From contig CAJTWU010000028.1 in the NCBI GenBank assembly GCA_910579975.1, positions 1,334 to 22,731 on the forward strand: a stretch of 21,398 nt of DNA, read 5' to 3'. Made by a program: the position numbers and the translations under genes. Under the pieces are notes generated by a model, which worked only from the letters and a program-made list of their open reading frames with translations, was not told the origin of the DNA and made no database searches. Below are positions 12,960 to 20,739 of the stretch, piece after piece. Source of the stretch: an uncultured Vampirovibrio sp. Lineage in GTDB: Bacteria; Cyanobacteriota; Vampirovibrionia; Gastranaerophilales; Gastranaerophilaceae. Position 1 is the first letter of the stretch; every line of letters begins with the position of its first letter.

Positions 12960-14423
12960 CTATAAATCGTTGCCACAGTATGACAAGTTAAAACTCTTAT
13001 TACACAACGGGAAGTCTGAAACACCATTGTTTCTTACAGCCATTGCAAGCATATACCAATTATTGAAAGACGGATCCTTCATCTTATACCTGAGAAGTTC
13101 GCCATTTCCACCTGTCAAACCGATATGAACAAGTTCACCCCTCCAAGCTTCAACAACCGAAACTACAAATGAATTTGGAGCTAAAGCTGAATTAGGATTA
13201 TTTAATATTGCCTCATTATTATAATCTTCTAATTTTCTAAGAAGTTTTTTTATGATTTTGATTGATTGTTTTATTTCCTTATAACGAAGCTTAAATCTTG
13301 AATGCACATCGCCTGTTGCTTTAAAAGGTTTTACTACATCTAAAGCCGTATACCACTTATCATTCAAATCAAATCTTGAGTCAATATCAACACCGGATGC
13401 ACGAGCAGCCATACCTACAGCACCAAGTGATTTGGCATTATCTGTATTCACAACGCCTGTTCTTTCCAATCTTGATATAACAGTTGGAGCTTTAAGCATA
13501 ACTTTGGTTGTTCTATCAACAGTTTTAGCAACTTCATCAAGCATTTTTACAATTTTATCAGACATTGGCTTATTAATGTCAAAGTTTACACCGCCTACAT
13601 TAATTAAACCACGTCCAAAACGGCTACCTGATATTTCTAACATAGTATTGATTACCAGGGTTCTTGTTACACCAAAGATTGAAGCACCCATCTGATATGC
13701 CACATCTCCAGCTATTGCACCCATATCACCTATATGTATAGCTGTTCTTTCCATTTCAAGAGCTATTCTTCTTATTATTTGAGCCTTTGATGAAATTTGT
13801 GTATCAGAAAGTGCTTCCATAACTTGAGAATATGCCATATTATAAGCAATTACAGAATCTCCACAAACAGATTCTGCTAATCTGTTATTATATTTCGCAC
13901 CTTTTAGAAAAATTTCTTCTACGCCTCTATGTTGATATCCAAGCATAATCTCTAAATCATATACTTTTTCGCCATGACACATAAATCTAAAATGCCCCGG
14001 CTCAATTACACCAGCATGGATTGGTCCTACAGCAACTTGATGGACTTCATCACCTTTCATTTCAAAGAACGGGTAAATATCCTGATTTTTGCGAACCGGT
14101 TTCAACCAAGGATGGTTAAGCGGCTCAATACCAAACTCTTCAAAAAATTCACGCTCAAAAATATGAAACATTGGAAATTTTTGAGTAAATGACTCATAAG
14201 ATTTCTTATCCGGAGTAAATATAGCAGATGTTACATATAATTTACCGACCTTATCATCAGATAGAACCACATAGAGTCTTACATTATCAAATTCTTGTTT
14301 TCCAAAGAAGCCTATAAGACGCATATTCATATTCGCAAAATCAGTTTTAATCTCTTCAATTGAAACCGTAGGAATATCGTTTGCGTTAATTCGTTTATTA
14401 TTTTCAGTTATAATCCAGTTCAT
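12960..14423 (-). CDS. Ehr/hydrogenase-4-like large subunit (NuoC-NuoD/HyfG type) lacking most [NiFe] ligands
   Basis: This fused catalytic-type subunit (487 aa) belongs to the group 4 hydrogenase/complex I family. Residues about 1-115 are a 30-kDa NuoC-like domain; the rest is NuoD/HyfG-like, with PIHAGVIEPGHFRF (134-147) and LGYQHRGVEE (161-170). In true hydrogenases the L1 motif is CxxC and the L2 motif DPCxxC. Here L1 reads VCGDS (C187, second Cys replaced by S190) and the end reads SFNLSYCGNDL, so at most C483 remains of L2. The protein stops at that point with no cleavable C-terminal extension, so [NiFe] insertion of the usual kind is unlikely. It is closest in character to Ehr complexes. 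An ion pump driven by electron transfer is inferred; the electron acceptor is unknown. Confidence 0.9.
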   Translation of the reverse strand: MNWIITENNKRINANDIPTVSIEEIKTDFANMNMRLIGFFGKQEFDNVRLYVVLSDDKVGKLYVTSAIFTPDKKSYESFTQKFPMFHIFEREFFEEFGIEPLNHPWLKPVRKNQDIYPFFEMKGDEVHQVAVGPIHAGVIEPGHFRFMCHGEKVYDLEIMLGYQHRGVEEIFLKGAKYNNRLAESVCGDSVIAYNMAYSQVMEALSDTQISSKAQIIRRIALEMERTAIHIGDMGAIAGDVAYQMGASIFGVTRTLVINTMLEISGSRFGRGLINVGGVNFDINKPMSDKIVKMLDEVAKTVDRTTKVMLKAPTVISRLERTGVVNTDNAKSLGAVGMAARASGVDIDSRFDLNDKWYTALDVVKPFKATGDVHSRFKLRYKEIKQSIKIIKKLLRKLEDYNNEAILNNPNSALAPNSFVVSVVEAWRGELVHIGLTGGNGELLRYKMKDPSFNNWYMLAMAVRNNGVSDFPLCNKSFNLSYCGNDL

Positions 14424-14435
14424 ATTTCAACCTTT

Positions 14436-15872
14436 CTATAAACCTAATGTCTTTGTAACAGCACTCACTAAATTTGTAAGATATTCAGGCATGAAAACAC
14501 CTAAAATAAATGCTGCTGCTAAAAGTACAAACTGAGGTGCATACATTGTCCAAGGCAATTTTTTATCAGAAACTTCTTTTTCTGGAGAAGAAAAACTCAT
14601 TCCAATAACAGATTTTGCCAATCCAAAAAGAATTATTGTAAGCAGCAATACAAATAAAATACAAAGAACTATTTTATGTTGAGCAAGCATTGCTTTTACA
14701 GTCATAAATTCACTTATAAATAATACTGAAGGCGGGAATGCTGCGATACCAAGGAAAGAGGCAATCCACAACCATCCGGTCTTCTTGTCGGTTTTTAATA
14801 AACCTGTAACAGATTTAATTTTCTTTGTTCCATATAATTCAAGAACATTTCCAGATGTCAAGAAAAATGAGGCTTTAATTAGTGAATGTCCTATAAGATG
14901 AATAATAGCTGCAATAGCACCAATGCCTCCTATAGCAGCACCGATAATTAATATACCCATATTTTCAATTGATGAATATGCAAGCATTCTTTTGTAGTTA
15001 TTAATATGATAAACAAATACAGCTGTTATGAACAATGATAAAAATCCCATTGTAAGCATCATAATTCTTGCATACCCGTCTGCTCCTGCTGCTATCATAA
15101 TTCCAAATACATTTAAAATCATCAAAAATGCTGAATTTAACAATGTTGCAGATAACAAAGCACTAATAGGCGATGGTGCTTCTGCGTGAGCATCAGGAAG
15201 CCAAAAATGAACCGGTGCAAGCCCCATTTTTGTACCTATACCAAATAATATAAATACAAATGCTAACTTTAACCAGAACGTATTAAACAATTGAGCATTA
15301 TTCATTAAATCATCATAGAATAATGAATTTAAACTTCCTGTTGCAACAGTCAAAAGAATTATACCTACAAAAGCAAGCGCAATACCTATAGAGCATATAA
15401 AAACATATTTCCATGCAGCTTCAATAGAATGTTTAGTCTTATGGAAATAAATCAAATAAGCACTTGCCAAAGTTGTACCTTCAATAAATACCCAGGCTGC
15501 ACCAAGATTTGTAGTAAGAATTGCTCCTGTCATAGAAAATACAAAGAACAATACCATATAAGCATAGTGTCGTGCTTTTCTAACATCGACATCACAACCT
15601 TTTAGATAACCGTTATTATAAATAGCCACTGCTAAAAATACAATTGACATAACACCAAGGAACACAAAGTTCTTAGGAGTTACAGCAAAAAACGGAGATG
15701 AAGCAAAAGGTAAAATATCTTGTCCGAATAAGCAGAAGCTTAAACTTACCAAAAAATGCAAAATTGCATAAATATTTATCATTAAATTGTTCAAAAAACC
15801 CTTTTTAAATATGAACAATATTAAACACGCAATAAGCGGAAATAATAAAATTAAATTAATCATTGTATTCAT
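14436..15872 (-). CDS. hyfF: Antiporter-like membrane subunit, HyfF/NuoN type
   Basis: The protein (478 aa) has about 13-14 hydrophobic segments and is a proton- or sodium-translocating channel of the Mrp/complex I family. Key residues are the conserved Glu in FIEGT (E131), the following Lys in AAWKYVF (K155), and GTKMGLAPVHFWLPDAHAEAPSP in the centre, with the broken-helix lysine and the LPDAH signature. The first ATG (15870-15872) overlaps the end of the hyfE-like gene by 17 bases. AAGGA lies only 2 bases before it, so the ATG at 15863, three codons on, may be the true start. It is coupled to the large-subunit gene 12 bases downstream. Confidence 0.92.
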   Translation of the reverse strand: MNTMINLILLFPLIACLILFIFKKGFLNNLMINIYAILHFLVSLSFCLFGQDILPFASSPFFAVTPKNFVFLGVMSIVFLAVAIYNNGYLKGCDVDVRKARHYAYMVLFFVFSMTGAILTTNLGAAWVFIEGTTLASAYLIYFHKTKHSIEAAWKYVFICSIGIALAFVGIILLTVATGSLNSLFYDDLMNNAQLFNTFWLKLAFVFILFGIGTKMGLAPVHFWLPDAHAEAPSPISALLSATLLNSAFLMILNVFGIMIAAGADGYARIMMLTMGFLSLFITAVFVYHINNYKRMLAYSSIENMGILIIGAAIGGIGAIAAIIHLIGHSLIKASFFLTSGNVLELYGTKKIKSVTGLLKTDKKTGWLWIASFLGIAAFPPSVLFISEFMTVKAMLAQHKIVLCILFVLLLTIILFGLAKSVIGMSFSSPEKEVSDKKLPWTMYAPQFVLLAAAFILGVFMPEYLTNLVSAVTKTLGL

Positions 15873-16563
15873 AGTCCTTTAATTCTGATAAATGTGAAAC
15901 TTCCAAATCGTCAAACTCATTATTAATTTCTCTAACAAGCATACCCAGTATAAATACTGCAATAAACAAGTCTAACAAAACCCCAAGGTTAACAATAATC
16001 GGCATTTCTTTTGCAACCGAAAGTGATAATAAGAAAATACCATTTTCCATTGTAATAAATCCGATAACATTAGACAAAACTTTATGTTTAATTGTTATTA
16101 GCCATAAGCTTGTAATAATTATTGCTAAAGAAACGCCAAAATACATTGGATCAACTAATCTAAAATCTTCAGTTGCTACATTTGCGGTTAAAAAGCCGGC
16201 AAAAAGAATTAAACTTGAAATAACTAAGCAATAAAAATGTGGTATATTAGCATCTGTATCTCTGTGCGCGTGAGTCTTTTTAACAACTTTATTAAGGAAC
16301 CAAGGTATAACAAAAGCTTTAACAATAAGTGTTTCAAATACCACAAACAACAAGCTCCACATATGCGGTAAATTTGCAATCAAAGCTTCTTTATGTGTTA
16401 TCGTGCTTAATGTAAACCAAGGTTCTTTTGCAAAACCTGTTAAGCAGACAAAAAACAATAACCAGCCTTGAGCAACAAGCATATTAACATGAGCAGCCAA
16501 ACGGCTTGTTGAGGCTATATAAATCATTGATAATCCAAGTAAAATTATAAAAATATTTTCCAT
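15856..16563 (-). CDS. hyfE: Hydrogenase-4 membrane subunit, HyfE type
   Basis: This integral membrane protein (235 aa) has about six to seven hydrophobic segments and a short acidic tail ending LKDYEYND. HyfE-type subunits resemble a fusion of NuoK-like helices and belong to the ion-translocating arm of group 4 hydrogenase complexes. TMENGIFLLSLS (about 171-182), with its conserved Glu, matches the E-containing helix of NuoK/MrpC relatives. It starts 3 bases after the stop of the HyfC-type gene and overlaps the HyfF-type gene, so it is translationally coupled on both sides. The family call rests on size, hydrophobicity, the ENG motif and operon position. Confidence 0.85.
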   Translation of the reverse strand: MENIFIILLGLSMIYIASTSRLAAHVNMLVAQGWLLFFVCLTGFAKEPWFTLSTITHKEALIANLPHMWSLLFVVFETLIVKAFVIPWFLNKVVKKTHAHRDTDANIPHFYCLVISSLILFAGFLTANVATEDFRLVDPMYFGVSLAIIITSLWLITIKHKVLSNVIGFITMENGIFLLSLSVAKEMPIIVNLGVLLDLFIAVFILGMLVREINNEFDDLEVSHLSELKDYEYND

Positions 16564-16566
16564 AAC

Positions 16567-17484
16567 CTAATTCCCATATATTCTGTAAGTTACAAGTGCA
16601 AGAATTAAAAGTGCTGTAAGAGTCATAATAAATATAAACTCAAATACGTGAGTCATTCTAAATCTTGCAATTGAAGACTCAATTGTACCGATTAGCATTG
16701 AAAGCAAGATTACAATAAGCAAGAATGCTGCCAAGCTAATCCACTCATTTAAACCTAAAGGTATTATTAAATTAGCAATCAAAGCTTCAAACAAGAACAT
16801 CTTGATTGCTGCACCCCAGGTTATAAAAGCCAAGTCAACACCGGAGTTATCAAGTATCATAACTTCATGTATCATAGTTAATTCAAGGTGAGTTGTAGGA
16901 TCATCCACAGGTACTCTGCAACCTTCAATTAGCAGCATTATAAATAAGGTAACTGCAGCAAGGGCTATAATTAAGTATCCATAGATACCTGTGCCATTTA
17001 AGATATGCTTAAAGCTATCAAAAGTATAAATCTGTGTTAAAGCTGCAATTGAAGCAATCGTAATAAAGAATGCCGGTTCAACTATAGTTGAAAAACAAGC
17101 TTCTCTTGAAGCACCCATCCCTTCAAAACTGCTTCCTGTATCTAATGCTGAAATCAGTGAGAAGAATTTACCAAAAGCTAAGATATAAGCAAAAATAACA
17201 AATCCGAAAGGAACAGTAATAATTGCTTGACCGAAAGCTAAAGGCACAAATAATGCTGCAAAAATTATTGAAGCAAAACCTACAACAGGTGCAAACTTAA
17301 ATACCCATGAAGTAGTTGTACTATAAACAGCATCCTTTTTTAACAATCTTGCAAAATCCCATATTGGCTGGAATAAACTTACACCTTTACGTCCTGACCA
17401 AAATGCTTTTGTTTTTTTAATTATACCAATCATTAAGAAAGGCATAATCAGAAGTATTAATATATCTAAAATAAACATCAACAT
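16567..17484 (-). CDS. hyfC: Membrane subunit of the HyfC/HycD/NuoH type
   Basis: This is the membrane subunit (305 aa, about eight hydrophobic segments) that joins the peripheral electron-transfer arm to the ion-pumping arm. Family motifs are clear: GRKGVSLFQP (31-40) with DFARLLKK, GSSFEGMGASREA (117-129), and EGCRVPVDDPTTHLELTMIH (187-206), the hallmark of the HycD/HyfC branch as opposed to respiratory NuoH. An ideal AGGAGG lies 6 bases before the ATG and overlaps the stop of the HyfB-type gene. The HyfE-type gene follows after 3 bases. Confidence 0.94.
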   Translation of the reverse strand: MLMFILDILILLIMPFLMIGIIKKTKAFWSGRKGVSLFQPIWDFARLLKKDAVYSTTTSWVFKFAPVVGFASIIFAALFVPLAFGQAIITVPFGFVIFAYILAFGKFFSLISALDTGSSFEGMGASREACFSTIVEPAFFITIASIAALTQIYTFDSFKHILNGTGIYGYLIIALAAVTLFIMLLIEGCRVPVDDPTTHLELTMIHEVMILDNSGVDLAFITWGAAIKMFLFEALIANLIIPLGLNEWISLAAFLLIVILLSMLIGTIESSIARFRMTHVFEFIFIMTLTALLILALVTYRIYGN

Positions 17485-17494
17485 TCCTTACCTC

Positions 17495-19477
17495 CTAGCC
17501 CCAAATTATCAATCTGATTATAGCTAATACTAAGAATATCAACCCAAATAATATGTATTGCTGCATATTACCATTTTGTATTCTTTCAAACTTAGCCAAC
17601 AGTTTTTCATCCCATTTAACAATCGGATTAACAATATAGGCCTCTTCAATATCCTCAATTTCAAGTTCATAATAAGCATCTTTAGGAAATAATTCCTTCG
17701 GTTTCTTAATATGAGAAACTCTTTTAAATAAAGGCTTCAATGTTGAAATAAACGGACTTGCATAAGAAGAAGCTGTGTATTGCATATGAGGATTAGCCCT
17801 ATTATATCCGCAACCCCAGGTACAATGTTCTTCATAACGTCTGTTGATAAAAAATCTTATTACAAGAAATACAGCCAAAATTATAAAAAATACAGCAAAA
17901 CAAATACTTACAGTTTGCATTAATGAAATTGCTGATTCAAATATAGGAAGTGCAGTTTGATTTCCTATAAATTGTGAAACCGGCGGCATTATGAACTTAA
18001 TAACATATTGAGGCAATACACCTATTAGAAGTGTAAATAATGCTAAAATGCTCATCGGTAATATCATTACAGAACTAACATCACCTTTTACATCTGCAGC
18101 TGCTTCACTTCTTGGTTCACCAAGAAACATAATTCCTGAAGCTTTTGAGAAACATAATACAGCCATTGTACCAACCATAGCTAAAGCTCCGATTGAAATA
18201 ACCAAAGTGATGAACATTCCCATTTCACTAGAAGGTATTCCTTGCAGCATACCGGCATAAATCAAAAATTCACTGATAAATCCGTTAAATGGCGGCAAAC
18301 CGCAAATTGCAACAGAACCAATTATAAATAATAAAGCGGTATAAGGCATTTTTTTAATCAGTCCGCCTAAAGTTTCAATATTTCTTGTATGAGTTTTTAT
18401 ATATGTGCTGCCCGCCGCAAAGAATAATAACTCTTTAAAAATAGAGTGGTTGATAACATGCAGTATAGCACCTGAAAAACCAAGTAATGCAACTATATTG
18501 TTACCATATGCAAGTCCGAGCATACCAATTGCAATACCAATACCAATGATACCAATATTCTCAATACTATGATAAGCAAGTAATCTTTTAATATCATGCT
18601 GAGTTATTGCATATAAAACGCCATATAGAGCAGATATTACAGCAATAACCAGAACAACATAAGATACGAATTTTGAAGGAACACCAATAATAAGTAAAGT
18701 TCTTAAAATTCCATATATACCTGTTTTAATCATTACACCGGACATAATCCCTGAAACATGAGTTGGTGCAGCAGGGTGAGCATCAGGCAGCCAGTTGTGA
18801 AAAGGCACAAAACCAGCTTTTATACCAAAACCTACAAACGCAAGTAAAAATGCAATATTTGCTAATTTTGGATTTTGAGCAACAGCTTCGGTAAAACCGC
18901 CAAAAGAAAAACTTCCTGAAGCATTTGCAAGTAAAGCAATCATTGCCATTATAAATATAACTGAAAAATGCATATAAATAAGGTATTTTATACCGGCTTT
19001 TAAAACATCCTTCTTTTCACCTTCAAATATAACAAGGAAAAATGATGAAAGTGACATTAATTCCCAAACAATAAGGAAAAATAATCCATTCTGAACAGTT
19101 ACAACTCCAAGCATTGAAGCTAATAAAAGCATTAAAAAGAAACAATGCGAAGATGTGTTCATTCCTTTGTTCAAATACGGTTTCATATAACCGTTAGCAT
19201 AAATTACTCCGAGCAAACTCATTACAGAAATAACAGCTACAAAAATAGCTGAAAGCGGATCGATTGCCAAAAGTATTTCACCAAATAACGGCGTATTTTC
19301 AAAATAACCGCTTAACGTTTCCCCAGTAAATAATACATATCCTGCCGGATAAAGAGCTGTTAATGATGCAAATAAGGTAAAAATAGAACAAACCTTAAGT
19401 TTAAAATCTTCTTTTACCAGAAGTGCAGCAAGCGCTCCAAATAACAGGATTTCAATAGATAAAACCAAGTATTCCAT
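17495..19477 (-). CDS. hyfB: Antiporter-like membrane subunit, HyfB/NuoL type
   Basis: This is the largest ion-translocating subunit (660 aa) and first gene of the six-gene operon. It has about 14 core hydrophobic segments, the conserved Glu in VWELMSLSSF (E139), Lys in AGIKYLIY (K164), and KAGFVPFHNWLPDAHPAAPT with the channel lysine and LPDAH signature. The C-terminal extension carries CTWGCGYNRANPHMQYTASS (about residues 557-576), the motif shared by HyfB/HycC proteins. A hydrophilic stretch and a final hydrophobic helix (about 640-658) follow. Expression probably starts at the promoter at 19530-19558. Its identity as a HyfB-type rather than NuoL-type protein is supported by the WGCG motif and the neighbours. 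Confidence 0.94.
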   Translation of the reverse strand: MEYLVLSIEILLFGALAALLVKEDFKLKVCSIFTLFASLTALYPAGYVLFTGETLSGYFENTPLFGEILLAIDPLSAIFVAVISVMSLLGVIYANGYMKPYLNKGMNTSSHCFFLMLLLASMLGVVTVQNGLFFLIVWELMSLSSFFLVIFEGEKKDVLKAGIKYLIYMHFSVIFIMAMIALLANASGSFSFGGFTEAVAQNPKLANIAFLLAFVGFGIKAGFVPFHNWLPDAHPAAPTHVSGIMSGVMIKTGIYGILRTLLIIGVPSKFVSYVVLVIAVISALYGVLYAITQHDIKRLLAYHSIENIGIIGIGIAIGMLGLAYGNNIVALLGFSGAILHVINHSIFKELLFFAAGSTYIKTHTRNIETLGGLIKKMPYTALLFIIGSVAICGLPPFNGFISEFLIYAGMLQGIPSSEMGMFITLVISIGALAMVGTMAVLCFSKASGIMFLGEPRSEAAADVKGDVSSVMILPMSILALFTLLIGVLPQYVIKFIMPPVSQFIGNQTALPIFESAISLMQTVSICFAVFFIILAVFLVIRFFINRRYEEHCTWGCGYNRANPHMQYTASSYASPFISTLKPLFKRVSHIKKPKELFPKDAYYELEIEDIEEAYIVNPIVKWDEKLLAKFERIQNGNMQQYILFGLIFLVLAIIRLIIWG

Positions 19478-19529
19478 AACTATCTAAATTCCGTTCCCCA
19501 ATTTTATGTGTCTAACTTCTTACTATTTC

Positions 19530-19558
19530 GTTATATTGCTAACAAAAATGAAAATCAA
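19530..19558 (-). promoter_or_regulatory. Promoter of the Ehr-like operon
   Basis: TTGATT (19558-19553), 17 bases, TATAAC (19535-19530) on the minus strand is a good vegetative promoter directly after the tsaD stop codon. The predicted leader is about 45 bases and includes GGGGAACGGAA, although the spacing of GGAA to the ATG is longer than usual. No terminator separates tsaD from it, so read-through from tsaD is possible. Confidence 0.65.
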
Positions 19559-19569
19559 GGGGAATATTT

Positions 19570-20598
19570 TTAAGCTCTGGAAAATACCTCTACATCAATA
19601 TTATCAAATGTTTTATCAAAGAAAAATGCTGCACTAGCCACCATTGAAGCATTATCAGTACAATATTTCATAATTGGAGCATAAACATCATAACCTTCAT
19701 CTTTTAAATTGAAGATTTTCTTACGTATTTCAGAATTAGCAGCAACTCCACCGGCTAAAACCACCTGTTTATAACCGCGTTCTTCTGCAGCACATTTTAC
19801 TTTCTTCAAAAGAGTTGATGAAACACATTCCTGAAAACTTGCACATATATCATTTACAGGCATTTCTTGACCTTCAAAGCTCTTAACCAAACGAAGAACA
19901 GCTGTTTTTAGCCCGCTAAAGCTAAAATCATAACCGCCTACCTTTGCTTCAGGTAATTTAAATGCAAAAGGATTACCTTCTTGTGCAAGTTTATCTAACT
20001 TAGGACCGCCTGGATAAGGAAGTCCTATTAATCTTGCAACTTTATCGTAAGCTTCACCTACTGCATCATCAATTGTTTCACCTATTATTTCAAGCTCTGA
20101 ATATGACTTAACATCAATAATTTGAGTATGACCACCACTTACCAAAAGCGCAATAAACGGAGGTTTTAATTCTGTATCAATAAAATTAGCACTAATATGA
20201 GCGTTCAAATGATTTATGCCGATAAATGGTTTATCATACGCTAATGCCAATGATTTTGTAGCATTTAAGCCAACAAGCAAACAACCAACCAGACCCGGTC
20301 CAACTGTTCCCGCAAATGCGGTAATCTCTTGAGGTGTTGCACCAGCTTGTTTAAAAGTTTCATCTACAGCCACATTAACAGCTTCAAGATGTTCTCTAGC
20401 TGCAATTTCAGGTATAACCCCGCCATATTCTTCATGAATTTTTATTTGAGAAGCTACAACATTTGCTAATACTTCTCTCCCGCCTTTAACAATAGCACAA
20501 GCTGTTTCATCACAACTTGATTCAATAGCCATAATTAGTGAATTTTCGTCAATTGTAACAGGTTTGTTACTGAATAATGTATTTTTAATCTTGTTCAT
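19570..20598 (-). CDS. tsaD: tRNA N6-adenosine threonylcarbamoyltransferase TsaD
   Basis: TsaD (Kae1/YgjD) transfers the threonylcarbamoyl group to A37 of ANN-decoding tRNAs. Seen are AIESSCDETA (24-33), GGVIPEIAAREH (59-70), metal-binding H130 and H134 in NHLNAH, SGGHT, the Gly-rich GLPYPGGPKLD loop and the DNASM motif near the C-terminal end. At 342 aa it is about 20 residues longer at the N terminus than usual: family members generally begin 2-5 residues before the ESSCDE motif. No ribosome-binding site precedes either this ATG or an internal ATG at residue 23. A perfect TATAAT ends 6 bases before this ATG, which favours the long, leaderless start. Confidence 0.96.
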   Translation of the reverse strand: MNKIKNTLFSNKPVTIDENSLIMAIESSCDETACAIVKGGREVLANVVASQIKIHEEYGGVIPEIAAREHLEAVNVAVDETFKQAGATPQEITAFAGTVGPGLVGCLLVGLNATKSLALAYDKPFIGINHLNAHISANFIDTELKPPFIALLVSGGHTQIIDVKSYSELEIIGETIDDAVGEAYDKVARLIGLPYPGGPKLDKLAQEGNPFAFKLPEAKVGGYDFSFSGLKTAVLRLVKSFEGQEMPVNDICASFQECVSSTLLKKVKCAAEERGYKQVVLAGGVAANSEIRKKIFNLKDEGYDVYAPIMKYCTDNASMVASAAFFFDKTFDNIDVEVFSRA

Positions 20599-20604
20599 AG
20601 TAAC

Positions 20605-20610
20605 ATTATA
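20605..20610 (-). promoter_or_regulatory. tsaD -10 box placed for a leaderless transcript
   Basis: The minus strand reads TATAAT-GTTACT-ATG. With the usual 6-7 bases from -10 to the start of transcription, the RNA would begin at or next to the A of the ATG. A -35 at ideal spacing is weak; TTGCTA lies 15 bases upstream. Confidence 0.6.
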
Positions 20611-20657
20611 CTACAAAGGGAATGATAGCAATCCAGCCAGCTTGAACCCGCTTGTAG

Positions 20658-20685
20658 CCTACTCCAAAGGGGCACTTGGAATAGG
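20658..20685. other. Hairpin in a GC-richer intergenic island between tsaD and obgE
   Basis: Arms CCTACTCCAA (20658-20667) and TTGGAATAGG (20676-20685) pair around an eight-base loop (AGGGGCAC). The one imperfect position is a U-G wobble in minus-strand RNA and a C-A mismatch in plus-strand RNA. The surrounding 20629-20685 stretch is visibly richer in G+C than anything nearby in non-coding DNA. No T-run follows closely enough for a standard terminator. Function is unknown; it could be a leader element of obgE or a remnant. Confidence 0.4.
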
Positions 20686-20739
20686 TAAATAATTTAACAG
20701 TCAAATGAAATGTGTCCCATCCAAAGGTTAAAAGAAAAA

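Noticed and set aside
20629..20685. tRNA-like GGGTTCAAG on the minus strand (possible tRNA remnant or attachment site)
   Set aside because: The bases flanking the TTCAAGC loop do not form a T-stem and no acceptor stem or anticodon arm can be drawn.
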